Position numbers and translations under genes: made by a program. A DNA stretch of 64,000 nucleotides from Nitrospira sp. (lineage in GTDB: Bacteria; Nitrospirota; Nitrospiria; Nitrospirales; Nitrospiraceae). Under the pieces are notes generated by a model, which ran no database searches, was not told where the DNA came from, and saw nothing but the letters and a program-made list of their open reading frames with translations. How positions within the stretch are numbered: the stretch's first letter is position 1; every line of letters starts with the position of its first letter. Where the stretch lies: assembly GCA_035968315.1 (NCBI GenBank), contig JAVYIN010000005.1, positions 971,001 to 1,035,000 of the forward strand. Direction: 5' to 3'. This document shows, in pieces, positions 15,588 to 24,802 of this stretch.

Positions 15588-15801
15588 TTATTCGGACATC
15601 CCTCCACTCTCCGACCGGCAACTTGCCTCTATGCGTCGAATAGGACGACCTCCTTTGGGCGAGGAGCGGCGGCAACTCATTGCCATCCGGCTAGATTCTA
15701 ATGTGCTCCGCTGGCTGAAATCCCTCGCAGCCGAGCGGGAAGTTCCCTACCAATCACTCATCAACGACCTGTTGGCGGGAGAGATGAAGAAGGCCAGCTA
15801 G
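15508..15801 (+). CDS. brnA: BrnA-family antitoxin
   Basis: The 97-aa product has a basic, Lys/Ser-rich N-terminus and the BrnA ribbon-helix-helix region RRIGRPPLGEERRQLIAIRLDSNVLRWLKSLAAEREVPYQSLINDLL. It should dimerise, bind DNA and neutralise BrnT. The ATG at 15508 has AGGAG 8 nt upstream; it lies within brnT in another frame, an 80-nt overlap that is long for this pair. A later start would shorten the overlap but lose only the basic arm. Confidence 0.88.
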   Translation: MKKLSESSVRDGRTGKKKSATKKRKIDYSDIPPLSDRQLASMRRIGRPPLGEERRQLIAIRLDSNVLRWLKSLAAEREVPYQSLINDLLAGEMKKAS

Positions 15802-15840
15802 CCTCTTCTTCTAACCCCGCATTTTCCTCCAGGCAATCCT

Positions 15841-15878
15841 CCCTCTGGAATTTCTCCATCCCCCTCTGGAATTTCTCC
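15841..15878. repeat. 17-bp direct repeat
   Basis: CCCTCTGGAATTTCTCC occurs twice (15841-15857 and 15862-15878) with 4 nt between. It lies in the 219-bp gap between brnA and the response regulator, next to a TCGTCGTTCGTCGTTCG run. No gene is seen there. Confidence 0.8.
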
Positions 15879-16020
15879 CCAACTCTTAGATCGTTTCTCG
15901 TATCTCGTCGTTCGTCGTTCGCATGACTTTTACCGATTAACTCACTGTTATTCCGCAGCATTCCGCCATCACTCCATCCCCTATCGTCCTCGGCACGGTC
16001 CCTGCTGATACATTTCACCG

Positions 16021-16578
16021 ATGCCGACTCATTCTTCCATACTCTTGATCGACGACAGCCCCGGCGAGTGCGAACTGTTTCGCCTGGCGCTGAAGCAGAC
16101 CGGGCTCGATGTCGCCCTCTTTACCGAGCAGGATGCCGAGGCGGCGTTTCATTTTCTTGAGGACCGTTATCACCAATCACCTATCCAATACTCCTCTAGC
16201 GAGACGGCTGGCGTGGTCTCCACTGCGCGCGTCGAACGAGGGGAGTCTTCGACCGCGCGTTCCGCGAGCACAGAGACCATGCCAGCCGTCTCGCACTCCC
16301 TCCCTTCCCTCATTCTGTTGGACCTCCACCTTCGCGGTGAGGACGGCTGCGAGTTGTTGAAACGGCTCAGGTCTGATGCGCGGTTTGCCGCGATCCCCAT
16401 CGTCATCTTCACCACGTCGGATGACCAGCAGGATGTCGCTCGCTGTTATGCCGGCGGAGCCAATGGCTATGTCGTAAAACCCGGCACCTTTGCGGAACTC
16501 ATTCAATGCAGCGGCGATCTCTGCCGCTTTTGGCTGGATCGAAACAGAGTACCGTCAATGATTGGAACCCCATGCTGA
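16021..16578 (+). CDS. Single-domain response regulator with an internal insertion
   Basis: The 185-aa product is a receiver domain: acidic pair in ILLIDDSPGE, phospho-acceptor Asp in LILLDLHLRGEDG, Thr in IVIFTTSDD and Lys in GYVVKPG. Receivers of this Rcp1-like kind are usually about 145 aa. Here residues about 56-96 are extra, Ser/Thr/Ala-rich and encoded largely by a palindromic element (16199-16294), placed before the strand that carries the Asp, so the fold may survive. The last 7 nt overlap the RND permease start, so the two are coupled. Confidence 0.88.
   Translation: MPTHSSILLIDDSPGECELFRLALKQTGLDVALFTEQDAEAAFHFLEDRYHQSPIQYSSSETAGVVSTARVERGESSTARSASTETMPAVSHSLPSLILLDLHLRGEDGCELLKRLRSDARFAAIPIVIFTTSDDQQDVARCYAGGANGYVVKPGTFAELIQCSGDLCRFWLDRNRVPSMIGTPC
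16199..16294. repeat. Palindromic element inserted in frame in the receiver gene
   Basis: The 22-nt arms GCGAGACGGCTGGC...GGTCTC (16199-16220) and GAGACC...GCCAGCCGTCTCGC (16273-16294) are inverted copies with one mismatch. An inner pair, GCGCGTCGAA and TTCGACCGCGC, extends the fold. The 96 bp equal 32 codons without a stop, so the gene stays open. Confidence 0.75.
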
Positions 16579-19500
16579 CCAAAGCGGCGCTGAAAAATCC
16601 CTACGCTGTCTTTGCCATCTGCATGATCGCGCTGGTGCTGGGCGGCGTGTCGTACCAGAAGATGCGGGTGGACATCTTCCCGGAAATCAAAATCCCCACG
16701 ATCCTTGTCACCACCTTCTACCGCGGCATGAGTCCCAGCGAGATGGAAGGGGCCATCACGCTCAAGATGGAGCAGCGCTTCGTCGAAGCCAGCTACGTGG
16801 AGCACATCGAGTCGCAGTCGCTCGCCGGGATGAGCTACATCAAAGTCTTCTTCCAGCCGGAATACAGCATCGATTCGGCCCAGTCGGAGCTGACCAGCCT
16901 GGCCTACAGCATCATCCGGCTCCTGCCGCCGGGCGTCTATCCGCCTTCCGTCTATAAGTTCGGCGTATCGAGCCTGCCGGTGGGGCTGCTCTCCGTGAGC
17001 AGCGAAACGCTCGGACCGAAGGACATCCGCGACCTGGCCTATTTCACCGTGCGCCAGCAGATCGCCACAATCCCCGGCATTTCGTTCGGCCCTCCGCTGG
17101 GCGGCAAAGTCCGGCAGATCACCGTGTTCATGGACCAATCGCGCATGCTCGCGCGCGGCATCTCCCCCTCGGACGTCGTGAAGGCGATCAACTCGCAGAG
17201 CGCGATCATCCCGGCGGGCGATATCAAGATCGGCGATCTGGACTACTACGTCTATTCCAACAGCCTCATCGACGCGGTGGACAAGATCAACGACATTCCC
17301 ATCAAAGTGGTGAACGGCACGCCGATCCTGGTGCGCGATATCGGCACGGCGGCGGACAGTGCGGCGATTCAGACGTCCATCGTACGGGTGAACGGCCGTG
17401 AGGCGACGTACATCCCCATCACCCGGCAGGAAGGCGCCAATACGCTGGAAGTCACGGATGGGATTCGCGCGAAACTGCCGAAGCTGACCGAGATTCCCGC
17501 CGGCGCCACGGTGAAGTTTCTCTACGACCAGTCGCTCTATATCCGGCAGGCCATCACCAACCTCCAAAAGGAAGGGTTGCTGGGCGCAGGGCTCGCGGGA
17601 TTGATGATCTTCCTGTTCCTGCGGAGCATCAAGGCGGCGCTCGTCGTCGGCCTGGCCATTCCCCTCTCGCTCACCGCCGCGCTGGTCGCGCTCTACCTGA
17701 CCGGCCAGTCGGTGAACATCATGACGTTGGGCGGCTTGGCCCTGGTGATCGGCACCCTGCTGGATAACAACATCGTCGTGCAGGAGAACCTGCACCGTCA
17801 TCTGGAAATGGGAAAGGACGGCCGCACGGCGGCGGAGGACAGTGCCGTCGAACTGACGTTGCCCATCCTCGTGGCGACGATCTGCATTTTGATCGTCTAC
17901 CTGCCGATCATGTTCTTCTCCGGCATCATTAAGTACCTCTTCGTCCCACTAGCCATGACCGTGGCCTTCGCCATGCTGGCGGACTATGCCGTCTCGATGA
18001 CGGTGACGCCGGTGGTCTTGTCGCGGCTCTATCACGGAGGACATGGCGGCGAGGCGGGCGGCAAGGGGCACGAGGACAAAGATTGGTTCCGCTTCGTGCT
18101 GGCCATCTACGAACCGGTGCTCAGGGCGGGCGTGCGCTTCAAGCCGGTCGTGATCGGCTTGGCCCTGCTCGCCCTCATTGGGACCGGCGCCTTGCTGCTG
18201 CCGCGCCTCCACAGCGAGTTCTTCCCCAAGGTCGATGCCGGCAACTTCACCATGCTTGTGAGCGCGCCGGAAGGCTCGCGCATCGAAAAGACGACGGCGA
18301 TTGTGGCCGACATCGAAAAGCTGGTGCAGGAGACGATCCCGAAGCAGGACCTGGAAGAGGTGATCTCCAACACCGGCCTCTATTTCGGCGACGCGGCCAG
18401 ATTCGCCCCCAACACCGGCAACCACACCGCCTTCGTGCTGGTGAATCTCGTCACCGGCCACGAAGGAAAGACCGACGACTATGTCTCAACCCTGCGAACC
18501 AAGTTGCGCGAGTCCCTCCCCGGTGTAGAAGTCTCCTTTCAAACCGGCGGCATCATCAGCGACGTGCTGAACTTCGGCCTGCGCGCGCCGATCGATATTC
18601 AGGTGAAGGGCCCGTCGCTGGATCTCATTCGCCCGGTGGCGGAAGCTATCCAGCAGAAAGTCGCCCAGGTGCCGAACACGGTGGATGTGCGCATCAAGCA
18701 GGGCAAGAGCTATCCCGAACTGCACATCGACGTGGACCGGACGAAAGCCGCCTACTACGGCATCACCCAGGATCGCGTGATCGTGGACGTGATCACCGGC
18801 ATCAGCTCGAACATCGCCTTGAGCCCGAACTTTTGGCTCGATCCCAAAACCGCCAACGGCTATTTCCTGCTGGCCCAATTTCCTGAACAGTCCCTGACGA
18901 AGACGGAAGACCTGCTGAACATCCCGATCATCGGGGCGCGCACGGCGCTGGGACCAACTTCGTCCCTCACCACGGGTGGCACGACCGGCTCGACCATCGC
19001 GCTTCAGAACACACCCTTCGCGGGACGCAATCTCGACCTCTCCAACGGCTTCTACGCCTCCGGCGACGAACGGCGCGGCCCGCCCGTGCTGCTGCGTGAT
19101 GTGGCCTCCCTGAACATGAAAACCGGGCCGGACTCGGTCGATCACTACGACCTCTCCCGGCTCATCGATGTGCTGGTGACGCCGGTCGGCAACGATCTGG
19201 GCCACGTCGCCAAAGACATCGAACAGGCGCTCGCCACCGTGCCCCTGCCGAAAGACGTGACGATCCAGCTCAAAGGCGAAGTGGCCAACATGCGTTCCGC
19301 CTTCAGCAATTTCGCCCTGGCCCTGCCGCTGGCCGTGCTGCTGATCTATCTCGTGATGGTCGGGCTGTTCCGCTCCTTCATCGATCCGTTGATCATTCTG
19401 GTCGCGGTGCCGCTCGGCTGGATCGGCACCGTGCTCATGCTCCATTTCACGAATACGTCGGTGAACGTGGAGTCGATGATCGGCACCCTCATGATGATGG

Positions 19501-19841
19501 GCATCGTGGTGTCGAACAGCATCTTGCTCGTGGACTTTGCCAACCGGATGGTGGACGCCGGCGCGTCGGCGGAACAGGCGGTGTTGGAAGCGGGCAAGCG
19601 CCGCATCCGGCCCATCCTCATGACCGCCCTGGCCACGATCCTCGGGCTCTTGCCGCTCGCCTTGGGATTCGGCGAAGGCAATGAAACCATGGTGCCCCTC
19701 GCCCGCGCGGTCGTCGGCGGACTTGCAGTGTCCACGATGATGACCCTGCTGGTCGTGCCTGTGATGCATGCTCTCGTACTGGGACGCCGGGTGCCTATCA
19801 TTGAACCAGTGACCCCGTCAGCGACCGGAGAGGATCTCTAA
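16572..19841 (+). CDS. RND efflux pump permease (AcrB/CzcA superfamily)
   Basis: The 1089-aa product begins LTKAALKNPYAVFAICMIAL and has the RND layout: N-terminal helix, periplasmic loop (about residues 35-330), helices 2-6, second large loop (about 550-860) and helices 8-12. MSPSEMEGAITLKME and VVSNSILLVDFANRMVDAG are typical. In helix 4 the proton-relay site reads GTLLDNNIVVQEN, so the second Asp of the drug-type DD pair is Asn. It exports an unknown substrate by proton antiport. The ATG at 16572 overlaps the upstream regulator gene, and the adaptor follows by 4 nt. Confidence 0.93.
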   Translation: MLTKAALKNPYAVFAICMIALVLGGVSYQKMRVDIFPEIKIPTILVTTFYRGMSPSEMEGAITLKMEQRFVEASYVEHIESQSLAGMSYIKVFFQPEYSIDSAQSELTSLAYSIIRLLPPGVYPPSVYKFGVSSLPVGLLSVSSETLGPKDIRDLAYFTVRQQIATIPGISFGPPLGGKVRQITVFMDQSRMLARGISPSDVVKAINSQSAIIPAGDIKIGDLDYYVYSNSLIDAVDKINDIPIKVVNGTPILVRDIGTAADSAAIQTSIVRVNGREATYIPITRQEGANTLEVTDGIRAKLPKLTEIPAGATVKFLYDQSLYIRQAITNLQKEGLLGAGLAGLMIFLFLRSIKAALVVGLAIPLSLTAALVALYLTGQSVNIMTLGGLALVIGTLLDNNIVVQENLHRHLEMGKDGRTAAEDSAVELTLPILVATICILIVYLPIMFFSGIIKYLFVPLAMTVAFAMLADYAVSMTVTPVVLSRLYHGGHGGEAGGKGHEDKDWFRFVLAIYEPVLRAGVRFKPVVIGLALLALIGTGALLLPRLHSEFFPKVDAGNFTMLVSAPEGSRIEKTTAIVADIEKLVQETIPKQDLEEVISNTGLYFGDAARFAPNTGNHTAFVLVNLVTGHEGKTDDYVSTLRTKLRESLPGVEVSFQTGGIISDVLNFGLRAPIDIQVKGPSLDLIRPVAEAIQQKVAQVPNTVDVRIKQGKSYPELHIDVDRTKAAYYGITQDRVIVDVITGISSNIALSPNFWLDPKTANGYFLLAQFPEQSLTKTEDLLNIPIIGARTALGPTSSLTTGGTTGSTIALQNTPFAGRNLDLSNGFYASGDERRGPPVLLRDVASLNMKTGPDSVDHYDLSRLIDVLVTPVGNDLGHVAKDIEQALATVPLPKDVTIQLKGEVANMRSAFSNFALALPLAVLLIYLVMVGLFRSFIDPLIILVAVPLGWIGTVLMLHFTNTSVNVESMIGTLMMMGIVVSNSILLVDFANRMVDAGASAEQAVLEAGKRRIRPILMTALATILGLLPLALGFGEGNETMVPLARAVVGGLAVSTMMTLLVVPVMHALVLGRRVPIIEPVTPSATGEDL

Positions 19842-19845
19842 TACT

Positions 19846-21084
19846 ATGATGCACTCGTCTCTCACCATCCTGCTCGCTCTTCTGCTAGCCGCCGCTGGCT
19901 GTCAACGGGAGCAGCCTCCGCCGCAGGCGAAACAGGACAGCCCCCCCAAGCCGGCCCCGGCTGAGAACGGCTCCGCCAACGGCGCGCCCGTGGAGATCGA
20001 TCCCACTCACCCCGTCGATGTACAGGTCACAAAGCCGGCGCGGCAACCGCTGGTCTATACCATCGCGCTCCCGGCTAATGTCTCGCCGCGCTACCAGACC
20101 ACGCTCTATGCGAAGGTCTCCGGCTATTTGAAATGGATCGGCCCGGACAAAGGCGACCATGTGAAGAAGGACGAAGTCGTCGCCATCATCGACGCCCCTG
20201 AAGTCGAAGAGCAGTATCAGCAGGCCGTCGCCGACTACAAAATCAAGAAGATCACGTTCGAGCGGCTCGACAAGGTCTGGAAGGAATCGCCGGACGTGAT
20301 CGCGAAGCAGGACGTGGACGTGGCCGAAGCCACCTACCATGGGGCCAAGAATCTCATGCAGCAGCGGGCCGCCATGCGCGAATACACGAAGGTGCGCGCC
20401 CCCTACGACGGCATCGTGACGGCGCGGTTCGCCGATCCCGGCGCCTTGATCCAAGTGGCGACCTCCTCCGCCACGAATGCGATTCCTCTCTTCACCATCA
20501 TGGATTTGGACACTGTGCGCGTGTACACGAACGTGCCGCAGGACGATTCTCCCTGGATTGTCCCTGGCAAGACCAACGCCACCGTGAAAGTGAAGGAACT
20601 GCCGGATCGGGCCTTTACAGGCACCGTCACCCGGTCCACGCTGGCGCTCGACCCCTCCACGCGCAGCCTGCTGGTGGAAATCGACTTGCCCAATCCCGGC
20701 CACGCGCTGCGCCCCGGCACCTTTGCCGAAGTGTCGCTGGGCCTGCGCGAGATCCCGAATGCGCTGGTGCTCCCGCCACAGGCCATCATCAGCGGCACGA
20801 AGGGAAAATCGGTCTTTATTGTCGAGCAGGGCAAGGCGAAGTCGGTCCCGGTGCAAACCGGCATCACGGACGGCAAGTGGATGGAGGTCACGACCGGCCT
20901 CAGCGGCGATGAAGAGGTCGTCGTGGTCGGCAAGAGAAAGCTGCTGGAAGGCAGCCCTGTCCAGGTCTCGCCCTTCAAACTGCCAGAGGCAAAACCCTCG
21001 CAACAAAAGTTTGAGCGGAAGTCGGCGGGAGTGCCGCCTCAGCCTCAGAGCCCCCCTCCCACGACGCAAGGAGCCAAACCATGA
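19846..21084 (+). CDS. RND membrane-fusion (adaptor) lipoprotein
   Basis: The 412-aa product has a lipoprotein signal peptide (LLLAAAGC, Cys about residue 19) and a Pro-rich spacer. Next come the barrel-sandwich entry TLYAKVSGYLKWIGPDKGDHVKKDEVVAIIDAPEVE, a short helical hairpin, VRAPYDGIVTARFADPGALIQV, and beta-barrel and membrane-proximal domains. It links the permease to the outer-membrane channel. The C-terminus is Pro/Gln-rich. It shares ATGA with the downstream channel gene, so the three are one operon. Confidence 0.93.
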   Translation: MMHSSLTILLALLLAAAGCQREQPPPQAKQDSPPKPAPAENGSANGAPVEIDPTHPVDVQVTKPARQPLVYTIALPANVSPRYQTTLYAKVSGYLKWIGPDKGDHVKKDEVVAIIDAPEVEEQYQQAVADYKIKKITFERLDKVWKESPDVIAKQDVDVAEATYHGAKNLMQQRAAMREYTKVRAPYDGIVTARFADPGALIQVATSSATNAIPLFTIMDLDTVRVYTNVPQDDSPWIVPGKTNATVKVKELPDRAFTGTVTRSTLALDPSTRSLLVEIDLPNPGHALRPGTFAEVSLGLREIPNALVLPPQAIISGTKGKSVFIVEQGKAKSVPVQTGITDGKWMEVTTGLSGDEEVVVVGKRKLLEGSPVQVSPFKLPEAKPSQQKFERKSAGVPPQPQSPPPTTQGAKP

Positions 21085-22436
21085 TGCCGACCCTGTTTTT
21101 CTTGATGCTCGTGCTCGCACTGCCGATGGCAGCACCCACCCAGGCGCAGCCATCCGGTCCGGCCGACTCGGCGGCCAAAGGGCGCTTTCTCGGATTGCAG
21201 CAGGCGATTGAAACCGGCCTGCAGAACCATCCGATCGTGCAGGAGGCCAACGCCGGCCTCGCCGCCTCCAGCGCCAGGACGGATCAAACCAAATCGCTCT
21301 ATTATCCTCAAGTATTTGCGAACGCCGACGGCACAGCCGGGTCCGGCCGCCTGAATCCCCGCTTCCTTGTCGGCGGCGGCTTGCTCCAGCCCAACTTGAG
21401 CACCTATACCGCCGGCGTCCTGGCCAGCCAGCGGATCTACGATTTCGGCTTCACCAAGAATCTGGTGGAGTCATCCCAGTACGGCGAGCGGGCCCAGGAG
21501 CAGGACGTCCACGCCCGGCGCGCGCTGGTGATCGTTTCCATTCAACGCAGCTATCTGAACAGCCTGAAGCGGCAACGGCTCGTGCGCATCGCGGAAGAAA
21601 CCGTGCGGGAGCGCGGCATCATCACCGGACAGATCGAGACGCTCTACCGGCAGCAGCTCAAGTCCAAACTGGATCTGGATCTGGTCAAGGTGGAGCTGGT
21701 GAACGCGGAATCGCTGCTGGTCCGCAGCCGCAACGACCTTAAGGCCAGTTTCGCCGACCTCAACCGCACCATGGGCATCGCCGGGTCGGACGACTATACG
21801 CTGGAAGACGTCACCACCGACGTGAAAATTCCGCGCGCGCTGAGCGACCTGATCGCGGATAGCCTGGCGCATCCGGAACTCAAACGGGCCAAAGAACAGA
21901 CGGCTTCGGCCGAAGCGAAGAAGCGGGCCATGAAAAGCCAGTACCTGCCGACTGTCTCCGCGATTGCAAGCGGCGGCTACTACGACACGTTCGATCCCAA
22001 CCGCAACGTGGCGACGGGCGGCTGGTGGGCGGCGGGCGGGATGGTCTCCATGCCGCTGTTTACGGGCGGGCTGATCGAAAATCAGGTGAAGGAAGCGAGC
22101 GCTCAGGAGGCTGCCGCGCTGGCCCAGAGCAACAATATCGAACAGGCGCTCACGCAGCAGGTGACAAACGCCTACCTCGACACGGTGACGTTCACCCAAC
22201 AGATCAAGCTGGCGGAAGAACTGGTCAAAACGGCACAGGAGGCCTTAAGCCTGGCCAAGCAGCGCTACAAACTCGGCCTCGGCTCGATCGTGGAGGTGAC
22301 CCAATCGGAAGTGGGCCTCACGGCGGCCCAGACGAAATTGGCTGAAGCCCAGTACGATTACAAGATTGCCGAGGTCACGCTGGCCTATGCCTCGGGAGGG
22401 CAGGCCCAGCTGGAGATCGATCCGGCTAGTCGGTAG
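21081..22436 (+). CDS. TolC-family outer-membrane efflux channel
   Basis: The 451-aa product has a signal peptide (residues 1-22, ending TQA) and two outer-membrane efflux repeats with the long helical pattern (about residues 35-240 and 260-440). GLQQAIETGLQNHPIVQEANAGLAASSAR and KQRYKLGLGSIVEVTQSEVGLTAAQTKLAEA are characteristic. It should form the trimeric exit duct of the pump. The start overlaps the adaptor stop (ATGA) with GGAG upstream. Its last 11 nt overlap the convergent lipoprotein gene. Confidence 0.93.
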   Translation: MMPTLFFLMLVLALPMAAPTQAQPSGPADSAAKGRFLGLQQAIETGLQNHPIVQEANAGLAASSARTDQTKSLYYPQVFANADGTAGSGRLNPRFLVGGGLLQPNLSTYTAGVLASQRIYDFGFTKNLVESSQYGERAQEQDVHARRALVIVSIQRSYLNSLKRQRLVRIAEETVRERGIITGQIETLYRQQLKSKLDLDLVKVELVNAESLLVRSRNDLKASFADLNRTMGIAGSDDYTLEDVTTDVKIPRALSDLIADSLAHPELKRAKEQTASAEAKKRAMKSQYLPTVSAIASGGYYDTFDPNRNVATGGWWAAGGMVSMPLFTGGLIENQVKEASAQEAAALAQSNNIEQALTQQVTNAYLDTVTFTQQIKLAEELVKTAQEALSLAKQRYKLGLGSIVEVTQSEVGLTAAQTKLAEAQYDYKIAEVTLAYASGGQAQLEIDPASR

Positions 22437-23145
22437 GCTTCGTGGGAGTCTCGGCCTTCAGCGCGGCCAGCTTCGCAAGGTTGATGACCACCTCGTCCGC
22501 CCCGTTGGCCAGCACACCGTCGATCCAGCTACTCTCGGTGCGCCGCATCGCTTCATGCGGCTGGAAGAAGAGATCGAATCCCTTGGCGGCGGTGGGCCGC
22601 ATGGGATACCGGCGGTCATAGATCATCCCGTACGTGGGAATGCCGTACACAATCTGCCAATTCCCCAAGATCAGATGCAGCTCATCGTCCTTGACGTAGA
22701 GCCCGCCGGAGGTAATCACCCGTTTTGTGGAGGTCTGCGGCAGGCTGAGATAGAAGGTCACCCGCTCATTGGGCTGGGCTTTGGCCAGCGCGTCGGCCAC
22801 ATGGACCGACAAGATGGCCAGCTCCTCCTCCTGAAACGCCGGCGTAAAGGGGGCCTCCCCTTGCAGCCAGTTCTGCAGCCAGATCCGGCGCTCCTGGATC
22901 ATCAGCCCCTGAAAAATCCCGCGCAGCGTCTCTGGCCCAATGATCGCCGGATGGCTGTGCTGGCTCGGCGGCCACTCCGGCAGAAAATGCTCCTCCTGCT
23001 CCAGCCGCACATAGTTCACGGGATCTTCGTAGATCGTCCGCGAGGGCACCTGGGGAATGGGGCAGCCGGCGAGGACGGCGCACACGAGTGCGCCTCGTAA
23101 AACGTAAGACGTGAGACGTGAGACGGTCCGGATCGTGGCACTCAC
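22426..23145 (-). CDS. Lipoprotein of unknown function
   Basis: The 239-aa product has a signal peptide ending in VLAGC (Cys about residue 28). The mature part is soluble with several aromatic and acidic stretches; I do not recognise the family. The start is a GTG (23145). Codons for VSRLTSYVLRG in the signal peptide come from a (GTGAGAC)n heptamer array. It is the last gene of the leftward run that begins at radA and converges on the efflux operon. Confidence 0.75.
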   Translation of the reverse strand: MSATIRTVSRLTSYVLRGALVCAVLAGCPIPQVPSRTIYEDPVNYVRLEQEEHFLPEWPPSQHSHPAIIGPETLRGIFQGLMIQERRIWLQNWLQGEAPFTPAFQEEELAILSVHVADALAKAQPNERVTFYLSLPQTSTKRVITSGGLYVKDDELHLILGNWQIVYGIPTYGMIYDRRYPMRPTAAKGFDLFFQPHEAMRRTESSWIDGVLANGADEVVINLAKLAALKAETPTKPTD

Positions 23146-23176
23146 CTGTTACGTTTCACCTTTCACGTTTCACGTT
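23098..23176. repeat. Heptamer repeat, locus 1 (two inverted arms)
   Basis: The left arm (23103-23125) reads GTAAGAC GTGAGAC GTGAGAC; the right arm (23150-23176) is the reverse complement of GTGAAAC GTGAAAG GTGAAAC. The arms face each other over about 25 nt and could form a hairpin. The unit overlaps the end of the cyclophilin gene and the signal-peptide codons of the lipoprotein at 23145. Confidence 0.75.
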
Positions 23177-23684
23177 ACTCGCTGATCGTGACCGTCATCT
23201 CGACACGCTCGAGGGGATTGTCGTTGCCGTCGCGCTTCATGGCCACCACTTTGTCGGCCACGTCCATCCCGCTCACAACTTCGGCAAACACGGTGTATTG
23301 CCAGTCGAGAAAGTTGGCATCCGCCACGCAGATGAAGAACTGCGAGCCCGCGCTGTTCGGATCGTTGGAGCGCGCCATGGAGACGATGCCCCGCTTGTGC
23401 GGCTTGCTGTTGAACTCGGCCTTGATCTTGTAGCCGGGCCCACCCATGCCGTGCATGGAACGATCCGGGTTCTTGCTGTTGGGATCGCCGCCCTGGATCA
23501 TGAAGCCGGGAATGACGCGATGAAACGTCGTCCCGTTGTAGAAGCCCTCTCTCGCCAGCTTCGTGAAGTTTTCCACATGCCCGGGGGCGACATCGGGAAA
23601 AAACTGCAGCACGATCTCGCCCAACGGCTGCCCCTTGCTCGCCACCGCAATCGTGGCCCTGGTCTTCGCGCTTGCATCAGCCAT
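23175..23684 (-). CDS. Cyclophilin-type peptidyl-prolyl isomerase
   Basis: The 169-aa product catalyses cis-trans isomerisation of Xaa-Pro bonds. It holds the catalytic FHRVIPGFMIQGGD, the AGSQFFI stretch and a conserved aromatic in FLDWQYTVFAEVVSGMDV. There is no signal peptide, so it is cytoplasmic. The ATG at 23684 gives the normal length; the longer frame upstream runs into the neighbouring gene. Spacing to the propeller gene is 22 nt. Confidence 0.94.
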   Translation of the reverse strand: MADASAKTRATIAVASKGQPLGEIVLQFFPDVAPGHVENFTKLAREGFYNGTTFHRVIPGFMIQGGDPNSKNPDRSMHGMGGPGYKIKAEFNSKPHKRGIVSMARSNDPNSAGSQFFICVADANFLDWQYTVFAEVVSGMDVADKVVAMKRDGNDNPLERVEMTVTISE

Positions 23685-23706
23685 ATTCCTAGATCCTTTC
23701 CATGAG

Positions 23707-24789
23707 TTATCGGAAGCGGAACGGCGGCGGGACGAGCCCTGCCTCCATGCCTTGGTTGATCGCCACCCACGTGGCATGATCGTCGCTGCGAAACACGCCT
23801 GAACTCGTCCCGGCATACAAGGCGCCGTCACTCCCGCCGACCATCGCCTGGATGGAGAGGTTGGTGAGGCCCTTATTCACCGGGATCCACTGACGCCCCT
23901 TGTCGATCGTCTTAAAGATCCCGTTCCCCGTCGCCACGACCAGGCCCTCGTCGAGGATCACGAGACCGCGAATGGAATCGTTGGGCAAGGCGCGGCTGAT
24001 CGAGCGCCAGGTCGTGCCGCCGTCGGCGCTGCGGAACACCCCGCCGTCGAACGTGCCGGCTAAAATACCCTGATCCCGATCGATGGCCAGCACCCGGATA
24101 TAGTTTTCGATCATGCCCTCATGATCTTTGAGGCCATGCCGCACCCGGTCCCATCCGCTGGCGTTCTGTTTGAACCGGAGCACCCCCTTGCCCGAAGTGC
24201 CGGCATAGAGCGTGCCGTCAGCCGAACGGGCCAGCGCATGGACGAGAATATCGGTGAGTCCCGCCGTCACGATAGTCCAGCGGTCGCCGGCTTGATTCAG
24301 CCCGTAGACCCCGTCGCTCGTGCCCGCATACACGCCCTCGTGCGTAACGAGCAGGGCCTTGATCTCCAGCCGCTTGAATCCGGCATTGATGGCTTGCCAG
24401 GTCTTGCCCTCGTCCTTCGATCGGAACACCCCGCCGCGAAACGTGCCGGCGTAGACCACGCCATCCCGTCCGGTCGCCAGGCTCAGGATAAAGGGATCGG
24501 TGACGCCGGCGCCGACCGGCGCCCAGGTGCCGCCCCGATCGCCGCTGCGAAAAATCCCGTTGCCAAATGATCCGGCATAGACGATCTCTTTGCCGGAGAG
24601 GGTCAGGGCCTGCACACTCGCAATGGTCTGGCCGAATGGCCCGTCTGGGCCAAACGCTCCGGCCGCCGGCACGTCGCCATGAGGGGACGGCACGCCCGAT
24701 TGTGGCGCAGAAGGCTCCGCCCACGCCATGCCGTCTAGCTGGGCGCACAGCACGGAGCCGGCCAGAATAAACCGAATAAGCGCGTTCAT
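23707..24789 (-). CDS. Secreted beta-propeller protein (Ycf48/BNR-repeat type)
   Basis: The 360-aa product has a signal peptide (about residues 1-24) and at least seven repeats of the type VYAGTxxGVFRSxDxGxTW, for example YAGSFGNGIFRSGDRGGTW and LAGTFDGGVFRSADGGTTW. These are BNR/Asp-box blades as in sialidase-like and Ycf48-like propellers. It probably acts as a periplasmic scaffold; nothing ties it to photosystem assembly here. It begins 13 nt after tatC, which may help export it. Confidence 0.86.
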   Translation of the reverse strand: MNALIRFILAGSVLCAQLDGMAWAEPSAPQSGVPSPHGDVPAAGAFGPDGPFGQTIASVQALTLSGKEIVYAGSFGNGIFRSGDRGGTWAPVGAGVTDPFILSLATGRDGVVYAGTFRGGVFRSKDEGKTWQAINAGFKRLEIKALLVTHEGVYAGTSDGVYGLNQAGDRWTIVTAGLTDILVHALARSADGTLYAGTSGKGVLRFKQNASGWDRVRHGLKDHEGMIENYIRVLAIDRDQGILAGTFDGGVFRSADGGTTWRSISRALPNDSIRGLVILDEGLVVATGNGIFKTIDKGRQWIPVNKGLTNLSIQAMVGGSDGALYAGTSSGVFRSDDHATWVAINQGMEAGLVPPPFRFR

Positions 24790-24802
24790 CGCCGTCCCAT
24801 CC

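Noticed and set aside
16503..17801. 432-codon frame antisense to the RND permease
   Set aside because: A composition shadow of a GC-rich gene: Asp/Arg/His-rich, no domain, no start signal. Similar long shadows occur opposite lines 4454-5371, 18486-19769 and 20723-21211.
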